From: Hippophae tibetana
Lineage: Eukaryota; Streptophyta; Magnoliopsida; Rosales; Elaeagnaceae
Direction: 5' to 3'
NCBI GenBank assembly: GCA_037013495.1
Contig: CM072803.1
Location: 56,123,627-56,187,626, forward strand
Length of the DNA stretch: 64,000 bases
The notes under the pieces were generated by a model. That model did not search any database. It saw only the letters and a program-made list of their open reading frames with translations, and was not told where the DNA came from. The position numbers and the translations under genes were made by a program. Numbering within the stretch: the stretch's first letter is position 1; every line of letters begins with the position of its first letter. Of this stretch, positions 32,291 through 43,889 are shown in pieces.

Positions 32291-33049
32291 GGGGTATTGT
32301 ATGACAGATTTAAGTAGAACTAGTCATATTGAGTTCCATCACGAACGTTTGGGTTGGAAACTTCTTATTGAAGCCCATCACTCTTAGCGGCTTTCTCAAA
32401 TTTTCATGATTTAATTTTAAGGTGTGGACTTTCGAAGTCCCTTTGTTTGTATTAAATGGATATTTTAATAGCTTTATTTTCAAAAGGGATAGTCACTCTC
32501 TTAGTAAATTAGTAAAAATGTGACAAATTAGTCACTTTTTGAACAATATAATATTATTTTATTAATAAATATTTATGACAGTATAATAAAGTATATTTAG
32601 TGGAGAATTGTCATTTTAAAGTTTTCCTTCTTTATAGCCTTCACTTCCTTTATGGTTTAGTTTGGCACCATTTTGTTCAATTATAAAGTTAAAAATATCA
32701 CCATTTTTAGTTACATTCTTTTCATTTTTTATTGATTTTTTCTGTCAATATTCTCTATTCTCTTTATAGTTGAAAAATAAATTGGATTACAATATACTAG
32801 CTACCGTACCATTCACTATGGTAGCCACAATATCAATTGTTGCTCAAAATATTATTACGGCACCATATCACCATTAACAACCTCATGGACACCTTATAAT
32901 CCTAGAAGGAGGTTATTTGGATGTTGTGATGTATGGGTTTAGTGCTAACTGCTAAGTGTGTTGGCATGATTTAGTTTTTTTGTCTATTGTTTGATAAAAA
33001 AAATTATTTTCTTATGTTATGTTTGTACGTGAAATATAGGCAAAAAAAT
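32291..33049. other. Unassigned AT-rich sequence
   Basis: No ORF or element recognised. It lies just outside the poly(A)-like end of the putative LINE. Confidence 0.4.
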
Positions 33050-33289
33050 TTAATAAATGATTTTTTTTCCTTCTTTTGTTAATTTACATGGAATATTATT
33101 TTTTATTATTTTTCCAATGAAATGTTTCATTTGAAAAACCTCAATGGTGCACTGGGACATCCCAACTAGGTTAGTACCCTCTTTATTTGGTCTCTCAATT
33201 ACGAATATTATTAAATATATAGAAAATAGAGATACAAAACATGTCTTTATAGAACCTAAAATTAGGTTTGGTGTAAGCATCCAAATAAA
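33050..33289 (-). pseudogene. Possible LINE 3' end with short A-tail
   Basis: The minus-strand sequence AACCTAGTTGGGATGTCCCA (33159-33178) and the run of A after GAAGG (T run at 33061-33068 on the plus strand) look like a plant LINE 3' untranslated end. The Athila-like element F separates it from the LINE RNase H part at 45069. The link is by position and style only. Confidence 0.35.
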
Positions 33290-34612
33290 TAAAAAGACAT
33301 AGTAGAGTTATTTTTGTACTTCCAAACCACTTATTTGCCTTGTTATGTGTTAACATATTATGAAAAAAGCTTAATTTGTGTTTAATATGACAATGTAGGT
33401 GAAAAGATAACAAATGGATCAAAAATAGGCAAAAATGAGGAAAAATACAGAATTACATGATAGATCAATTACTAGGATCTGGATTGATGGAATTTTTATA
33501 ATTGGATCGATCAAAAAAGAAGTGGATCAATCGAGGGGTTATTGCTCGATCAATTGAGATGATTGAGAATAGGCTCAATTGATTGAGCATCAAGGTTTAA
33601 AATGTGTCAGCCATGAATTTACTCCCAACTTTTGATCTCAACCCTTGGATCAAAGTAATATAATCTAATATAATGAGGATCAATTTTATCCTATTTAAAG
33701 CACCATAGAGAGGTCATAAGAACACACAATCAAGATTACAAACCCTAGCAACTACGAAGAAGAGAAAAAGTTCAAAAAGTGATTAAAGAGACACAATTTT
33801 GTGAAGGATCAAGAAAAGATTAGTGCTACAAATAAATAGATTGAATTTATCACTTATTCTTGTCCTTTATTTATCAAATGTATATAATCATTATTTATGA
33901 AAAATTTGAGCTTTAAGAACATAATTATGTTTAGCTGTTTTATTCATCTAGGGGTATTATGTACCCAATTTTCTACATGTGATGATCTAATATTTTACCA
34001 AATTGTTATTTCAATTCAATTATATTATTTAATCTAATTTTTATACTATTAATTATTTGGCCAACAATTGATCCCTAGAGTTAATTAAATAGATTTGAGA
34101 GAACTGTTTAATATTTTGTCATGATTAAGTAGTGTACATAATTTCTAGATAGAGATGTATGATTCTTATGTGTGTAATCTATAATTGATGAATTTAATGA
34201 GTAGTATATATAAAATCTAATTGACATGAGAGTATAATTAGATTAATTATTATATGGTATGTAGTGTACTTAAAAGAGGAATGTATGTTAGGTTAGATTC
34301 AATCGATCATATAATTGATTGATGATTATATTGGAGGGAATTTTAGTGAATAATATGTTAGGAAATTGAGGAATTAAGTATTCCTACATATTTTTCTCAT
34401 ATATCTTCATAATGGTTGAGTATTATGATTTAAAATTAGTTGTCATTTATTTTTCAAATTTTATAATTTTCTATTATCTAAATAATATTTGTAATAACTA
34501 TATTGGTACTTAGTTATAAGTTACATAACTCTATGTGGGATTGATATCCTTACTTAAGTACATTATATTACTTGCATAACCCGTATACTTGCGGATTTCA
34601 TCATGTTGATAA
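33290..34612 (+). repeat. 5' LTR of element F
   Basis: Matches 43890-45068. The first dozen bases diverge, so the start is approximate. It ends near GTTGATAA before the primer site. It includes two spaced GGATCGATCAA-like repeats near 33480-33560. Confidence 0.75.
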
Positions 34613-34618
34613 AAAATT

Positions 34619-34636
34619 TGGCACCATTGACAGAGA
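34619..34636 (+). promoter_or_regulatory. Primer binding site of element F
   Basis: TGGCACCATTGACAGAGA, a degraded match to TGGCGCCGTTGCCGGGGA, complementary to the 3' end of plant tRNA-Asp and usual for Athila-type elements. Confidence 0.7.
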
Positions 34637-34720
34637 GTTTAGTACTTATAACGGATATCAATAACGACTATTATTATATTAATTTGGATCTTTTAATTTT
34701 TGTTTTAGTGTTATTGTTGT

Positions 34721-36057
34721 ATGCCCAAGTTAACATGTGAAAATATTGTTCCTTTTGATTTGAAAATAGAGAGAACTTTACTTCATTTAAGAAGGGAATG
34801 GTTAGCACAAGATCAATCAGGCGTTATGGTAAAACAAGGGGATCAACAAGCTAAATTGGTACCTAAAACCTTTAAGGGATTTTGTAGTCCCATAAGTAGA
34901 TAGAGCCCAATCATCTATCAATAGACCGAGAATCAATGCTGACAACTTCAAACTTAAGGTAGGATTCATTCAAATGATTTAAGCAAATCATTTTTAAGGG
35001 TTAGTCAATAATGGTCCAAATCTTCACTTGGATTCATTATTGGAAATATATGACAACTTCAAGATGAATGGTGTATCATATGATGTAATTTGCTTTATTT
35101 ATTTCCTTTCTCATTGAAGCACAAAGCTAAGGCATGGTTATAGTTACTACTTGCTGGGTCAATCAATACATGGGATCAATTGGATCAAAAATTCTTGGCA
35201 AAATACTTCCCATATTCAAAGAAAGCTATACTCAGAAACGACATATTTTCAGAAATTTTAAGGGGAATCACTTTATAAATCTTGGGAATGCTACAAAGAA
35301 CTATTAAGAATATTCCAACAATATGGTCTTCCTACTTGGCTACAAGTACAAACATTCTATAATGGATTAATAGGGTAACTAAGGACCATAATTGATGCTA
35401 CAGCCGGAGGAGCTTTAATGAGTAAAATTGAAAAGGAAGTTTTTGCCCTACTTGATAAGATCATGGAATTCCACAGTTGCCAATGGCCTATGGAAAGGCT
35501 AAACCTAAGGAGAATGGATGGAGTAGTAGATGTAGACACCATAGTAGCATTGCAAGCTCAAAAAAATGCTATGCTATTAGGTTTAACTAAGGAGTTAGAT
35601 GGCGGAAGTGTAGGGGTAAATATGGTAAAAGCCCATTTATGGTGTGTGATTACTACAATGGACCTCATTCCACTAATGTATGAGAGAATCTTTCTAAAGT
35701 AGTAAACTATGTCAATTAATAATTAAAATTTCCAAGGAAATCTATACTCAAACATATAAAACCTAGGATGGAGAAACCACCCAAATTTCTCATGGAACAA
35801 TAACAACAATCAAGCTGGTACTCAATTCAACTGTCAAACCTTCCCACCACTAGGTTTTCAAAAACCATAAGCCTAGGAAAAGAAGCCACCTAGTGAGGAC
35901 AACAAAAGTGCTTTAATGGAAATGTTGAAAGTGTTTATCCATTCAATAAATACAAAAGTAGATAACATAGAGTCCAATTATGGGGCTTTTATCTGAAATT
36001 TTAAGATTTAAATGGGGCAACTAGCTCAAACCATAAGTCAAATTCCCAAAGCTAACC
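34721..36057 (+). pseudogene. Gag of Athila-like element F
   Basis: It starts MPKLTCENIVPFDLKIERTL at 34721, the usual N-terminus of Athila-type gag (a leader then E-I-E-R-T-L). Across frames the retrotransposon gag domain is clear: LFPFSLKHKAKAWL (about 35100), INTWDQLDQKFLAKYFPYSK, then MSKIEKEVFALLDKI and NGWSS/ALQAQK-type repeats (frame 35418-35702). The C-terminal part has NHPNFSWNN and MGQLAQTISQIPKANL directly before the E1 insertion at 36058. Many stops are present. It would form the capsid-like particle in a live element. Confidence 0.8.
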
Positions 36058-37495
36058 TGATAACTGTATTTTATATAGTTATTTTTGTCTCTTTTATTAA
36101 TTATAATTGCTATGTTCTTGAAATTTTTAGTTAATTTTAATAGAATAAAATAATATTTATTGTTTATTTCTTAAGGAATATATTTTTAAGAAATTTAAAA
36201 AATTGGAATCGAAAAAGCACTTAATTGCAAATGAAAAGTCTGAAAATATAATTTAAACTAAAATAGGGCTTAATTGCAATTACCAAAAGTTTAAAATTAG
36301 AAAAAGGCTTAATTGCAATTAATTAAAGTTAAAAGTTAATTTTAATTAAATTGGAGGGCTAAAATGCAATTAAGAAAATTTATTTTCTAGGCAGGAAAAG
36401 AAGGCCACTCGCGCAATCACCAACATGCATAACCAACCGTTCGATTAGAAAATCAACGGCTACGATGAGGCGGGTGGAACAAGACGCGACAAAAGGGATT
36501 GGACACAAGTTTTTTGGTTACACGCTGCTCGGTGTACCAGGTGGGGCCCACCTACCGCGTAAGCCGACATGTAGGGTGGGACCCATATGTCTACTGCGTA
36601 GGTAGTTTCCCATGCAGCGTGGTCCAGATATACCTCGTGTGCCCTACCATACTAACGAATCATACATTGCCAAGTGTCTCGAATATTCCTACAACTAATG
36701 AGACTCTCACATGTGCCACGTATCGGTTAAAATAAAAACATGGAAATGACGCACATTTCCAGCCGCATCTGCGTGCGCCACGTGTCTTCGAAGCATCTCT
36801 CCCCTACGCCATGTGTCTTCGAAGCATCTCTCCCCTACGCCATGTGTCTTCGAAGCATCTCTCCCCTGCGTAGCATCTCTCCCCTGTGTCACGTCCCTCG
36901 TGCGCCCATTCCTCACAGCGTATGAATGGCTACCACGTGTCTTGATTATTCTCTAAGTCAATCAGACGCTAACACATGGCATTTCTAGCTATAAATAAGG
37001 AATTTATTGCCCATGGATGGAATAACATGTATATATGAAGGATAGGAATATACCTTTTCTCGTATGTGTGGCCATTTGAGAACTTAGAACGTAATTAATC
37101 TTGATGAATTTAATTCTCATAGGAATATAGTCAATTAATTTAGCGAGGTATGTCTATATGGAGATTGGAAGAGATGTATGGATAAAATTAGAAGTTCTTG
37201 GTTGACAAATTAAATTTACAAAAAATATAAATCAAGAGGAAATAATATGATTCGAGTGGATTAATTTGGTGAAAAATTGCAAATCTAGTTTTTTCTTATT
37301 TATTGTTTACAAAAATCATTTTAGTTAAATTTCATCAAACTTTTCGACTGTTTGAATTAAATCAGAGTGAAACAATTTTAGTACTTAATAAACTATAGTA
37401 ACAAATCTCCATGGGAACAATAACTTACTTATCAAATTTTATTACTTGTAACCGTGTATACTTGCACGATTTTCTGTTTTCTAAAAGAGATAACA
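36058..37495 (+). repeat. 5' LTR (E1)
   Basis: Starts TGATAACTGTATTTTATATA and ends GAGATAACA. A TATA box, TATAAATA, is at 36990-36997. The GC-rich U3 block spans 36400-36940. It matches E0 and E3 in reverse orientation but is shorter (1438 versus 1894 and 1963 bases). Confidence 0.9.
36777..36890 (+). repeat. Three tandem 31-bp repeats in E1 LTR
   Basis: Units GCCA(C/T)GTGTCTTCGAAGC... start at 36777, 36808 and 36839, with a partial fourth (GTAGCATCTCTCCCCTG). Confidence 0.9.
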
Positions 37496-37501
37496 AGTTT
37501 T

Positions 37502-37519
37502 TGGTGCCATTGCCAAGGA
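37502..37519 (+). promoter_or_regulatory. Primer binding site of element E1/E2
   Basis: TGGTGCCATTGCCAAGGA, six bases after the LTR end. It differs from TGGCGCCGTTGCCGGGGA by transitions only and is complementary to tRNA-Asp. Confidence 0.8.
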
Positions 37520-39139
37520 TTTGTTTACTATTTTTATTGTTGATATTAATACCAATCAATCTGATTTTAATTCAAAAAAACAATTATGCTTATTGTTACT
37601 TGCTTAATTTATTTTTCAATTTTCTCGTAAGTTAAGATTTTGTTTGACACACAAATCTTAACTCACAAAAGGAAAAAAACAAATTGAGAAGTCAAGCTGA
37701 CCACTATAAATCAAGCCCTTTTGGGAGGCAACCCATGTGATTTATTTTTATTTTAGCATGTATTGGTTTCTATATTTCTTTATGTTTTTATTTTATTTTA
37801 TTTTATTTCGTAGGTGCAAATTGGAGGAAATGAAGCTATTTAGAATTTTAACCATTCAAACCAAAACATGAAGTTTCTTGAAACCCATCTCATATGTTTT
37901 TTAATTTCGCACACTGAGGACAATGTGCATATTAAGTTTGGGAATGGTAGAGATATTGAAATATTTTCTGGGTATTATTGCTTGTGAAATTTTATTTGTT
38001 TGGTTGATTGAAGATATTTTCCTTTGAATGGTGATTTATTTTTATTTCTTCGGTTTAAATGATGCATAGCTCCTTGAAAAATTTGAATATTGTCTAAGGT
38101 ATGAATAATTTTTACATATATTTCATTTTTACAAGAATAAATATTTATGAGCACTAGTCTTGAATTTTGAGTTGCTATGGTAATTTAGAGAAGGTTTATG
38201 TGAGTATGCAATTCGATTGATATTTGTGGTGTCACAGTTCTTAGAATTTGTTTGATTTTCTCTCGAGGCGAAATTCTAGTTAACACTTAACTAAGGAAAT
38301 GATTTAGGTCATCTTTGGATCATTTGAGCCTTTCTATCTACCTTCACATGCTTTATCCATAGTATACTTCTTTTGAGTTTCAAAGTTTATAAATATATTT
38401 TTATCTCATTTCAAAAACCTAGAATATATATATACAGATATATCTATTTTTCTTATCTGACTAACATGTGACAATTGTTAGTAAATTTTTAAAGATATAT
38501 CGGAGAAAAGAGGATACTGAAAAAAAAAATAGATTCTGGAAAAGAAAAAAAATAGATTCTGAAGAAGAAAAAAAAGAGAAAAAAAAGAAAGAGATTCTGA
38601 AAAAAAAACGAAAAAAACATAAAAGAAAAAATGATAATTGTATGTGATGTTAAATCCTAAATTGAAGAGTATTCATTGAGATGGTAGAAAATTTCTTGTT
38701 CAATCCTAAAATGATGTGTTTGGGAAAAGTTTTGAGCTATATATTATCTTTTATCCTACCTTTACCTAAGCCATACATTACAAGCTTAATAAAGTCCAAT
38801 TGATTTTTTGTTTTGTCTTTGTCTACATTAGTGGAGAGAGAAATGAAAAATAAACTTATGAGATTTGTGATTTCATTAAAAATTAATTGCGTTTTTATTT
38901 ACATAAACTGATCCGGATTGCATGTGATCAAATATGAAAAGACTTCACACACACACAAAAATTCATTGTGAAAATGTAATATACTTTTAAATTGATTTCA
39001 ATGCTTAGATAAAATTCTTTTATTTCTTTGAGTTATGTTATTTGAAATGACCAAAAAGAAATGTTTTGAAAATCACTATGTTAAATGCTTGTATCCTTAT
39101 TTTATTTCTTTCCTTTTCCTCGAGGACTAGCAAAATCTT
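37520..39139 (+). other. Noncoding interior of element E1/E2
   Basis: No coding potential beyond chance frames. It holds the Athila-type GGGAGGCAACCCATG motif at 37714-37728 and an A-rich stretch at 38518-38630 with AGATTCTG repeated three times. Confidence 0.6.
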
Positions 39140-39151
39140 AAGTTTGGGGTG
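39140..39151 (+). promoter_or_regulatory. Polypurine tract of element E1/E2
   Basis: AAGTTTGGGGTG directly before the 3' LTR start TGATAACTG. Confidence 0.75.
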
Positions 39152-39694
39152 TGATAACTGTAATTTATTTAGTTATTTTTGTCTATTTTAATAATTATAA
39201 TTGCTATGTTCTTGACATTTTTAGTTAATTTTAATGGAATAAATTAATATTTATTGTTTATTTCTTAAAGAATATATTTTTAAGAAAATTAAAGAAGTTG
39301 AATCGAAAGGGCACTTAATTGCAAATGAAAAGTCTGAAAATATAATTTAAACTAAAATAGGGCTTAATTGCAATTACTGAAAGTTTAAAATTAGAAGAGG
39401 CTTTATTGCAATTAACGGAAGTTAAAAGTTAATTTGAATTCAATTGGAGGGCCAAAATGCAATTAAGGAAATTTATTTTCTACGTAGGCAAAGAAGGCCA
39501 CTCGTGCAATCACTAACGCACGACACCAACTGTTCGATTAGGAAATCAACAGCTACGATGAGGCGGGTGGAACAAGACACGACAAAAGCGATTGGATGCA
39601 AGTTTTCTGGTTACACGCTGCTCAGTGCGCCGGGTGGGGCCGGCATGTAGGGTGGGACCCACGTGTCTACTGCGTAGGTAGTTTCCCGTGCAAC
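39152..39694 (+). repeat. 3' LTR (E2), truncated by LTR-alpha D
   Basis: Matches the first part of E1 up to GTAGTTTCCCGTGCAAC. The rest of the LTR is not found after LTR-alpha D. Confidence 0.9.
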
Positions 39695-41565
39695 CGATGA
39701 GTGCTCAAAAAGCACTAAAATTACCATGATTTTATGCACATTAATTGATTAAAAATATATATATTTATATAATTTTATCATATATTTATATATATTTGTC
39801 TTTTCGGAATCACAGGTATTTTTATTGTTTTTCAGGTATTTTGCTTAAAAATGTAACTTAAAGACTCAAAAAGAAATACTGGAGGCAATACATCAAATAT
39901 ATAGTCATAAAATGAATGAGGAAAAGTCAACAAATATGGAAAAATTGGTCAAAAGGGCCAAAAATGTCAAAAAGGAGGAAATCGATCTGCTAAGTCGCCC
40001 AGTGGTGCCGCCTAGCTACCTAGCCATGTCAGCAGCTGCCCCAACCGTACCCAACAACGCGTGCCTGCTCCCATCTGCGCCCATCTATGCCCAGTCTACG
40101 CACGTCTATGCACGCTGCTACGCCTATGTACCCTACATGCGCGGGGTTGCGCCCATCTGCCCCATCTGCACGCGCTGTCGTGCCCACACTAGCATGACGT
40201 CATCATTCACTACTCCGCATTTTCTCCATCTTTAATCATTTTTTCACCCACTTTTTCTTCCCATCCTTACCTATAAATACCCTCATTCTCTTCATAACTA
40301 AGCACACCTCAAAACACATCTTCTCTTCTCTTTCTTTCTCTCATTTCTTAGTTTTTAAGTTTTTCTTAGTTTTTAGCTCTTCTTAGTTAGTTTCTCTTAG
40401 TTTTAGAGTTCTTCTCTCTTTGAGAAGAACTAGTTATGTTTTTGTAATTTATTTGCTTTTTGATTCAATAAATGGGAATGCAAATTCCATTTGGAGGTTT
40501 TCCAGTAACGGGAATAGCATCAAAGTATTGTAAGGATTTTATTTTCTTTACAGTTATTTTTTATGCTTTATTCTTACATGTTATACTTAATTTTCCTGTG
40601 ATTAAATTTAACTTTGCTGGCTGTTTGTAAACATGATATAATAATAACGTTGTTATGCTTGCGAAATATTAAATAGGTAAAAATCTCTAAAATGAATTGA
40701 TTTTGTTTTTATTCAAGATTTTATATTAAGAATGTTAGAGAGAAATATATTATTTTTCATTACAAACTTAAATCTGAAAATTACATTTTAAGGTTTAGTT
40801 ATCCGGTCTGATTTAGAGTAGTGCTCTTTTATTTGATGGTACAATCGCCCGGTAGTTAGAGTGAAACTCTATTTCAAAAGATTTTATAAGAATTATTATC
40901 TGAAAATATATTGACAACATGTTTTCGGTAGTGGTTTTAAAACTTGAAAGTTAGTACTCGGATAACTAAATTCTTAGGTTTAATTTGGACACCTTGGATA
41001 AAGTTTAAACTGTCTAACCCCACCAAAGGTGGCATTTAAATGGTTCATTTTCAATCTCTTAGAAAAAGGAATTAATTTAATTAAGCAAATTAGTTATCAA
41101 CCCCACCCATAGGTGTTAATTGATTTGTTTAGTTAACAAAGAATATCTAACCCCACCAAAGTTGGTATTCATATAAAAAAAGAGAGAATCAATAAATATC
41201 AATTTATATCTTTAATAACCTAAATAATATGAGCAAGCATAATTAACTTAGTTATTATACCCATAAATACTCTATTGTTTTAACAAATAAAATTTGCATA
41301 AGTGTTTATTGAATCTCTATCTATGTTTATTTTTATGTTAGTAGATTAAAAACACAAAACCCAAAATATCGTGACAGGATGTTTAGGATTTAATTTCGTT
41401 TTTAAAAGTTTGAATAATAACTTAAAAACCACATATATTCCTTACTTAGATTGACCTTGAGAGTATACTTATCATTTTCTACGAAATGATTCGTGCACTT
41501 GCGAGAGTTTTATAAATGTAAAACCAAAGTATTGGTAGGATCGGTGATGCCAGTTCTGCTCATCA
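39695..41565 (+). mobile_element. LTR-alpha copy D, no target duplication
   Basis: Starts CGATGAGTGCTCAAAAAGCA (first T lost to C) and ends CTGCTCATCA. It has the TATA box at 40272-40279, the hairpin at 40407-40431 and CCACC...GGTGG boxes near 41020, 41100 and 41150. Left flank GCAAC (inside E2) and right flank GTTAC (inside F polyprotein) do not match, and the two flanks belong to different elements. The open frame at 39912-40235 is a chance frame through the GC-rich block. Confidence 0.9.
40407..40431 (+). promoter_or_regulatory. Leader hairpin of LTR-alpha D
   Basis: AGTTCTTCTC - TCTTT - GAGAAGAACT. Ten perfect pairs; T-A at the pair that is C-G in copy B. Confidence 0.85.
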
Positions 41566-41985
41566 GTTACTAATCAACTAGCCAATGATGTACTTCATAA
41601 CATGTGCCCTAGTGATGCCTTAGAATATATGCTTGTTAATTTTGTGAAGAAACATGCTAGTGAGCACAATGACAATCACTTAGGTACACATATTCATGAT
41701 GATAATTTAACTAAATCTATTAGACCACCCATATTCAAATTTTTTACATATGATGCTATGAACAATGAAATAAATTCAATAGAAAAAAATCAACTTATTT
41801 TAATGATGAAACAGTGGAATCTGTGATGCAAGTCGATATTGTTGACTATGTGAAATATTTGTATGCTTCCTATGTGATTATCTAATGCACTTGTTGAGTT
41901 TCATGAGACAAGTTCTAAATTCAAACCATCTATTGAGGAGCCACCAAAGTTAGAACTCAAACCTTTTTCCTACCATCCCTAATCA
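41566..41985 (+). pseudogene. Athila-type polyprotein remnant just before RT (element F)
   Basis: The 41602-41826 frame and its continuation end with KPSIEEPPKLELKPF (about 41925-41965), a very typical block at the entry to the Athila RT. Upstream is an acidic, variable linker (MCPSDALEYMLVN...). The protease that should precede it is missing, and the sequence abuts LTR-alpha D. The RT itself is absent: the reading passes after a short stop-rich stretch into the integrase end. Confidence 0.75.
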
Positions 41986-42300
41986 AGTAGGCAAGCAAAT
42001 GTGTTCAATAGAGAGATAAAAAAGATGCTATAAATAAATAAATTGGATGAGCCATGGTGAACAGATTATGAGAATGCCAAGTTGTACAAAAAGAAAAAAA
42101 AAGATAGCATGATAAGAAAATTGTGCACCATGTTATTAAACCGGCCCATTCACCATCACTAATGCAACAAACCATAGAGCCATTGAATTGGAAAATAAAA
42201 ACAAAGAGCAGTTCATGGTTAATGGGAATAGAGTAAAGCATTATTCTGGAGACCAATTTCCAAATGAAAAGGTTATGATGATCTTGGTAGGTGCACCTTA
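41986..42300 (+). pseudogene. Integrase C-terminal remnant of element F
   Basis: Readings DEPW-TDYENAKLYKK near 42040-42085 and NGNRVKHYSGDQFPNEKVM near 42219-42275 correspond to the end of Athila integrase. RT, RNase H and the integrase core are deleted between this and the pre-RT remnant. The conserved post-pol motif follows as TTGTTGGGAGGAAACCTAAT (42343-42362). Confidence 0.7.
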
Positions 42301-42362
42301 AGAGCTGATATCAATGTCTAGCTAAGGATGTTAAATGTGGCACTTGTTGGGAGGAAACCTAA

Positions 42363-43875
42363 TGTTATTTTACTTATATGTTTTATGTTTTGTGTGTGAG
42401 AAAATATGGAGGGCAATGGAACAATAAAGATTGAGCAGTTTCAACGACATATGTGGTGTGCCAAGGCTAAGGGAGTTTTCTTCCCTTTCACTCTTTTTCA
42501 TGTTCATATGTGCCCAATGGAGAGAATGTACAAATTAATTATGGTGGAGGGAACTTTTTTCTCCACTTTAGTGTTTAGTATGCATTTTCAACTTTTTTAG
42601 TATATTTTTTATTTTTTAGGATGTTTTTTTATCATAAGTTGTGTAGAAATTTATGAATACATAGAAACCAAATGTATACATATTTGAAATGAAACATATG
42701 AACCCAATGATATAATTTGTTGTTAGGACTAGGATAAGGAATATAACATGCCCGTTAAGATAATTACATTAATCTTGTGATATGCTTGCTAGTTTTTATT
42801 GAATTGATTCATATTTTTATGCATATGTTGATAATTGATTTTGGTGTTTTTATTGGGAGAAAATTTGGATTGAGTTATGTTAGTTAATGTGGTCTATTAT
42901 GTTTTAGTATCTATTTGATCATCCCTTGAAACAAAATCTTAAATAGTATTTGGCTTGAGACATGATTTAGGATTTTATTAGATTGATTGAACCTTTCAAA
43001 CTAATCATTATTTATATCCTTAGTCACCCTTTTTGAGCCTTACTAAGAACCATTCATATCTTTAAGTCACATTTTTAGCCTAAGAAATAAGCATTACCTT
43101 TACCCTTATACCTTTAGCTTGCATGAAAAATGCAATCATGAATGGTTTACCCTTACACATTTAGCTTGGAGTGAGGTAAAATGTAATACATCTTATTTCT
43201 TCACATCCACCCAAAAAGGAACTCACAATACAATTACCCTTTTAAACAAAAAATAATAATAAAATTAAATAAGTTTGGGGTGTTGTAAGGCTAAAAACAT
43301 AATAATAAAATAAAATAAAAAAGAAAGAAAAGAAACCGAAGAAGAGATGTGGAATAAAAGAATGAAAACAATGGCAAGAAAGGGTGCACAAAAATATCAA
43401 ATGAAAGCTCAAGTGATGTTAAACATTGCATGATGAATAAAAAGAGATCTAAGATGTGAAAAAAATCCTAAATATATCAATTTATCTACCATCACCTAAG
43501 CATTAAACTACAAGCATGTATGCCTTGTTGATCTTTTGCTACATACATAATTGCATTACTGGAGAAAGGTGTGAAGAATATATCTATTAAACTTTTTCTA
43601 AAGCTTAGTTGATTTTATGAGTGCATTGGATGACATCATGTGCAACATACACACACAAATAAATTCTCCAAAAGCCTTGCATATCCTTACATTAATGGAA
43701 CGTTGATTGATAGATATGTGCCTTCTTGTCGTGGAATTGTACAACTTTTGAGAGGGCTAGTTTCTACTAAACACATGCATGTATTATATATATGTATATG
43801 TATATGTTTATGAATATACTACACATATCATTTTAGCTAGATAGACTTAGCTTTGCTTTAGGGCATGTAAAGAGT
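42363..43875 (+). other. 3' untranslated region of element F
   Basis: Noncoding, AT-rich, with an A-rich block at 43290-43340 and TATGTATATG runs near 43785. The 42406-42600 frame has no recognisable domain and is taken as chance. Confidence 0.55.
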
Positions 43876-43889
43876 TAAGTTTAGGGGTG
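43876..43889 (+). promoter_or_regulatory. Polypurine tract of element F
   Basis: AAGTTTAGGGGTG just before the 3' LTR start TGATATCTC; same style as in element E1/E2. Confidence 0.7.

Larger units (their letters stand above)
36058..39694 (+). mobile_element. Gutted Athila-like element E1/E2
   Basis: A 5' LTR (36058-37495), a tRNA-Asp-type primer site, 1.66 kb of noncoding interior, a polypurine tract and the first 543 bases of the 3' LTR (39152-39694), which is cut by LTR-alpha D. No gag or pol coding is left: only the conserved GGGAGGCAACCCATG motif (37714-37728), which follows pol in Athila elements, shows the origin. It is inserted in the gag-pol junction of element F. Flanking bases on the left are TAACC; the right end is lost. 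Confidence 0.85.

Noticed and set aside
36499-36925. Open frames of 61-78 codons on both strands
   Set aside because: They fall in the GC-rich block and 31-bp repeats of the E1 LTR. No homology is visible.
37499-37520. tRNA gene fragment
   Set aside because: The match to tRNA-Asp 3' end is in the complementary sense next to an LTR end, so it is a primer binding site. The same holds for 34619-34636, 10266-10283 and 49168-49180.
42406-42600. 64-codon plus-strand frame in element F
   Set aside because: It lies after the post-pol motif in the noncoding 3' region and has no recognisable domain.
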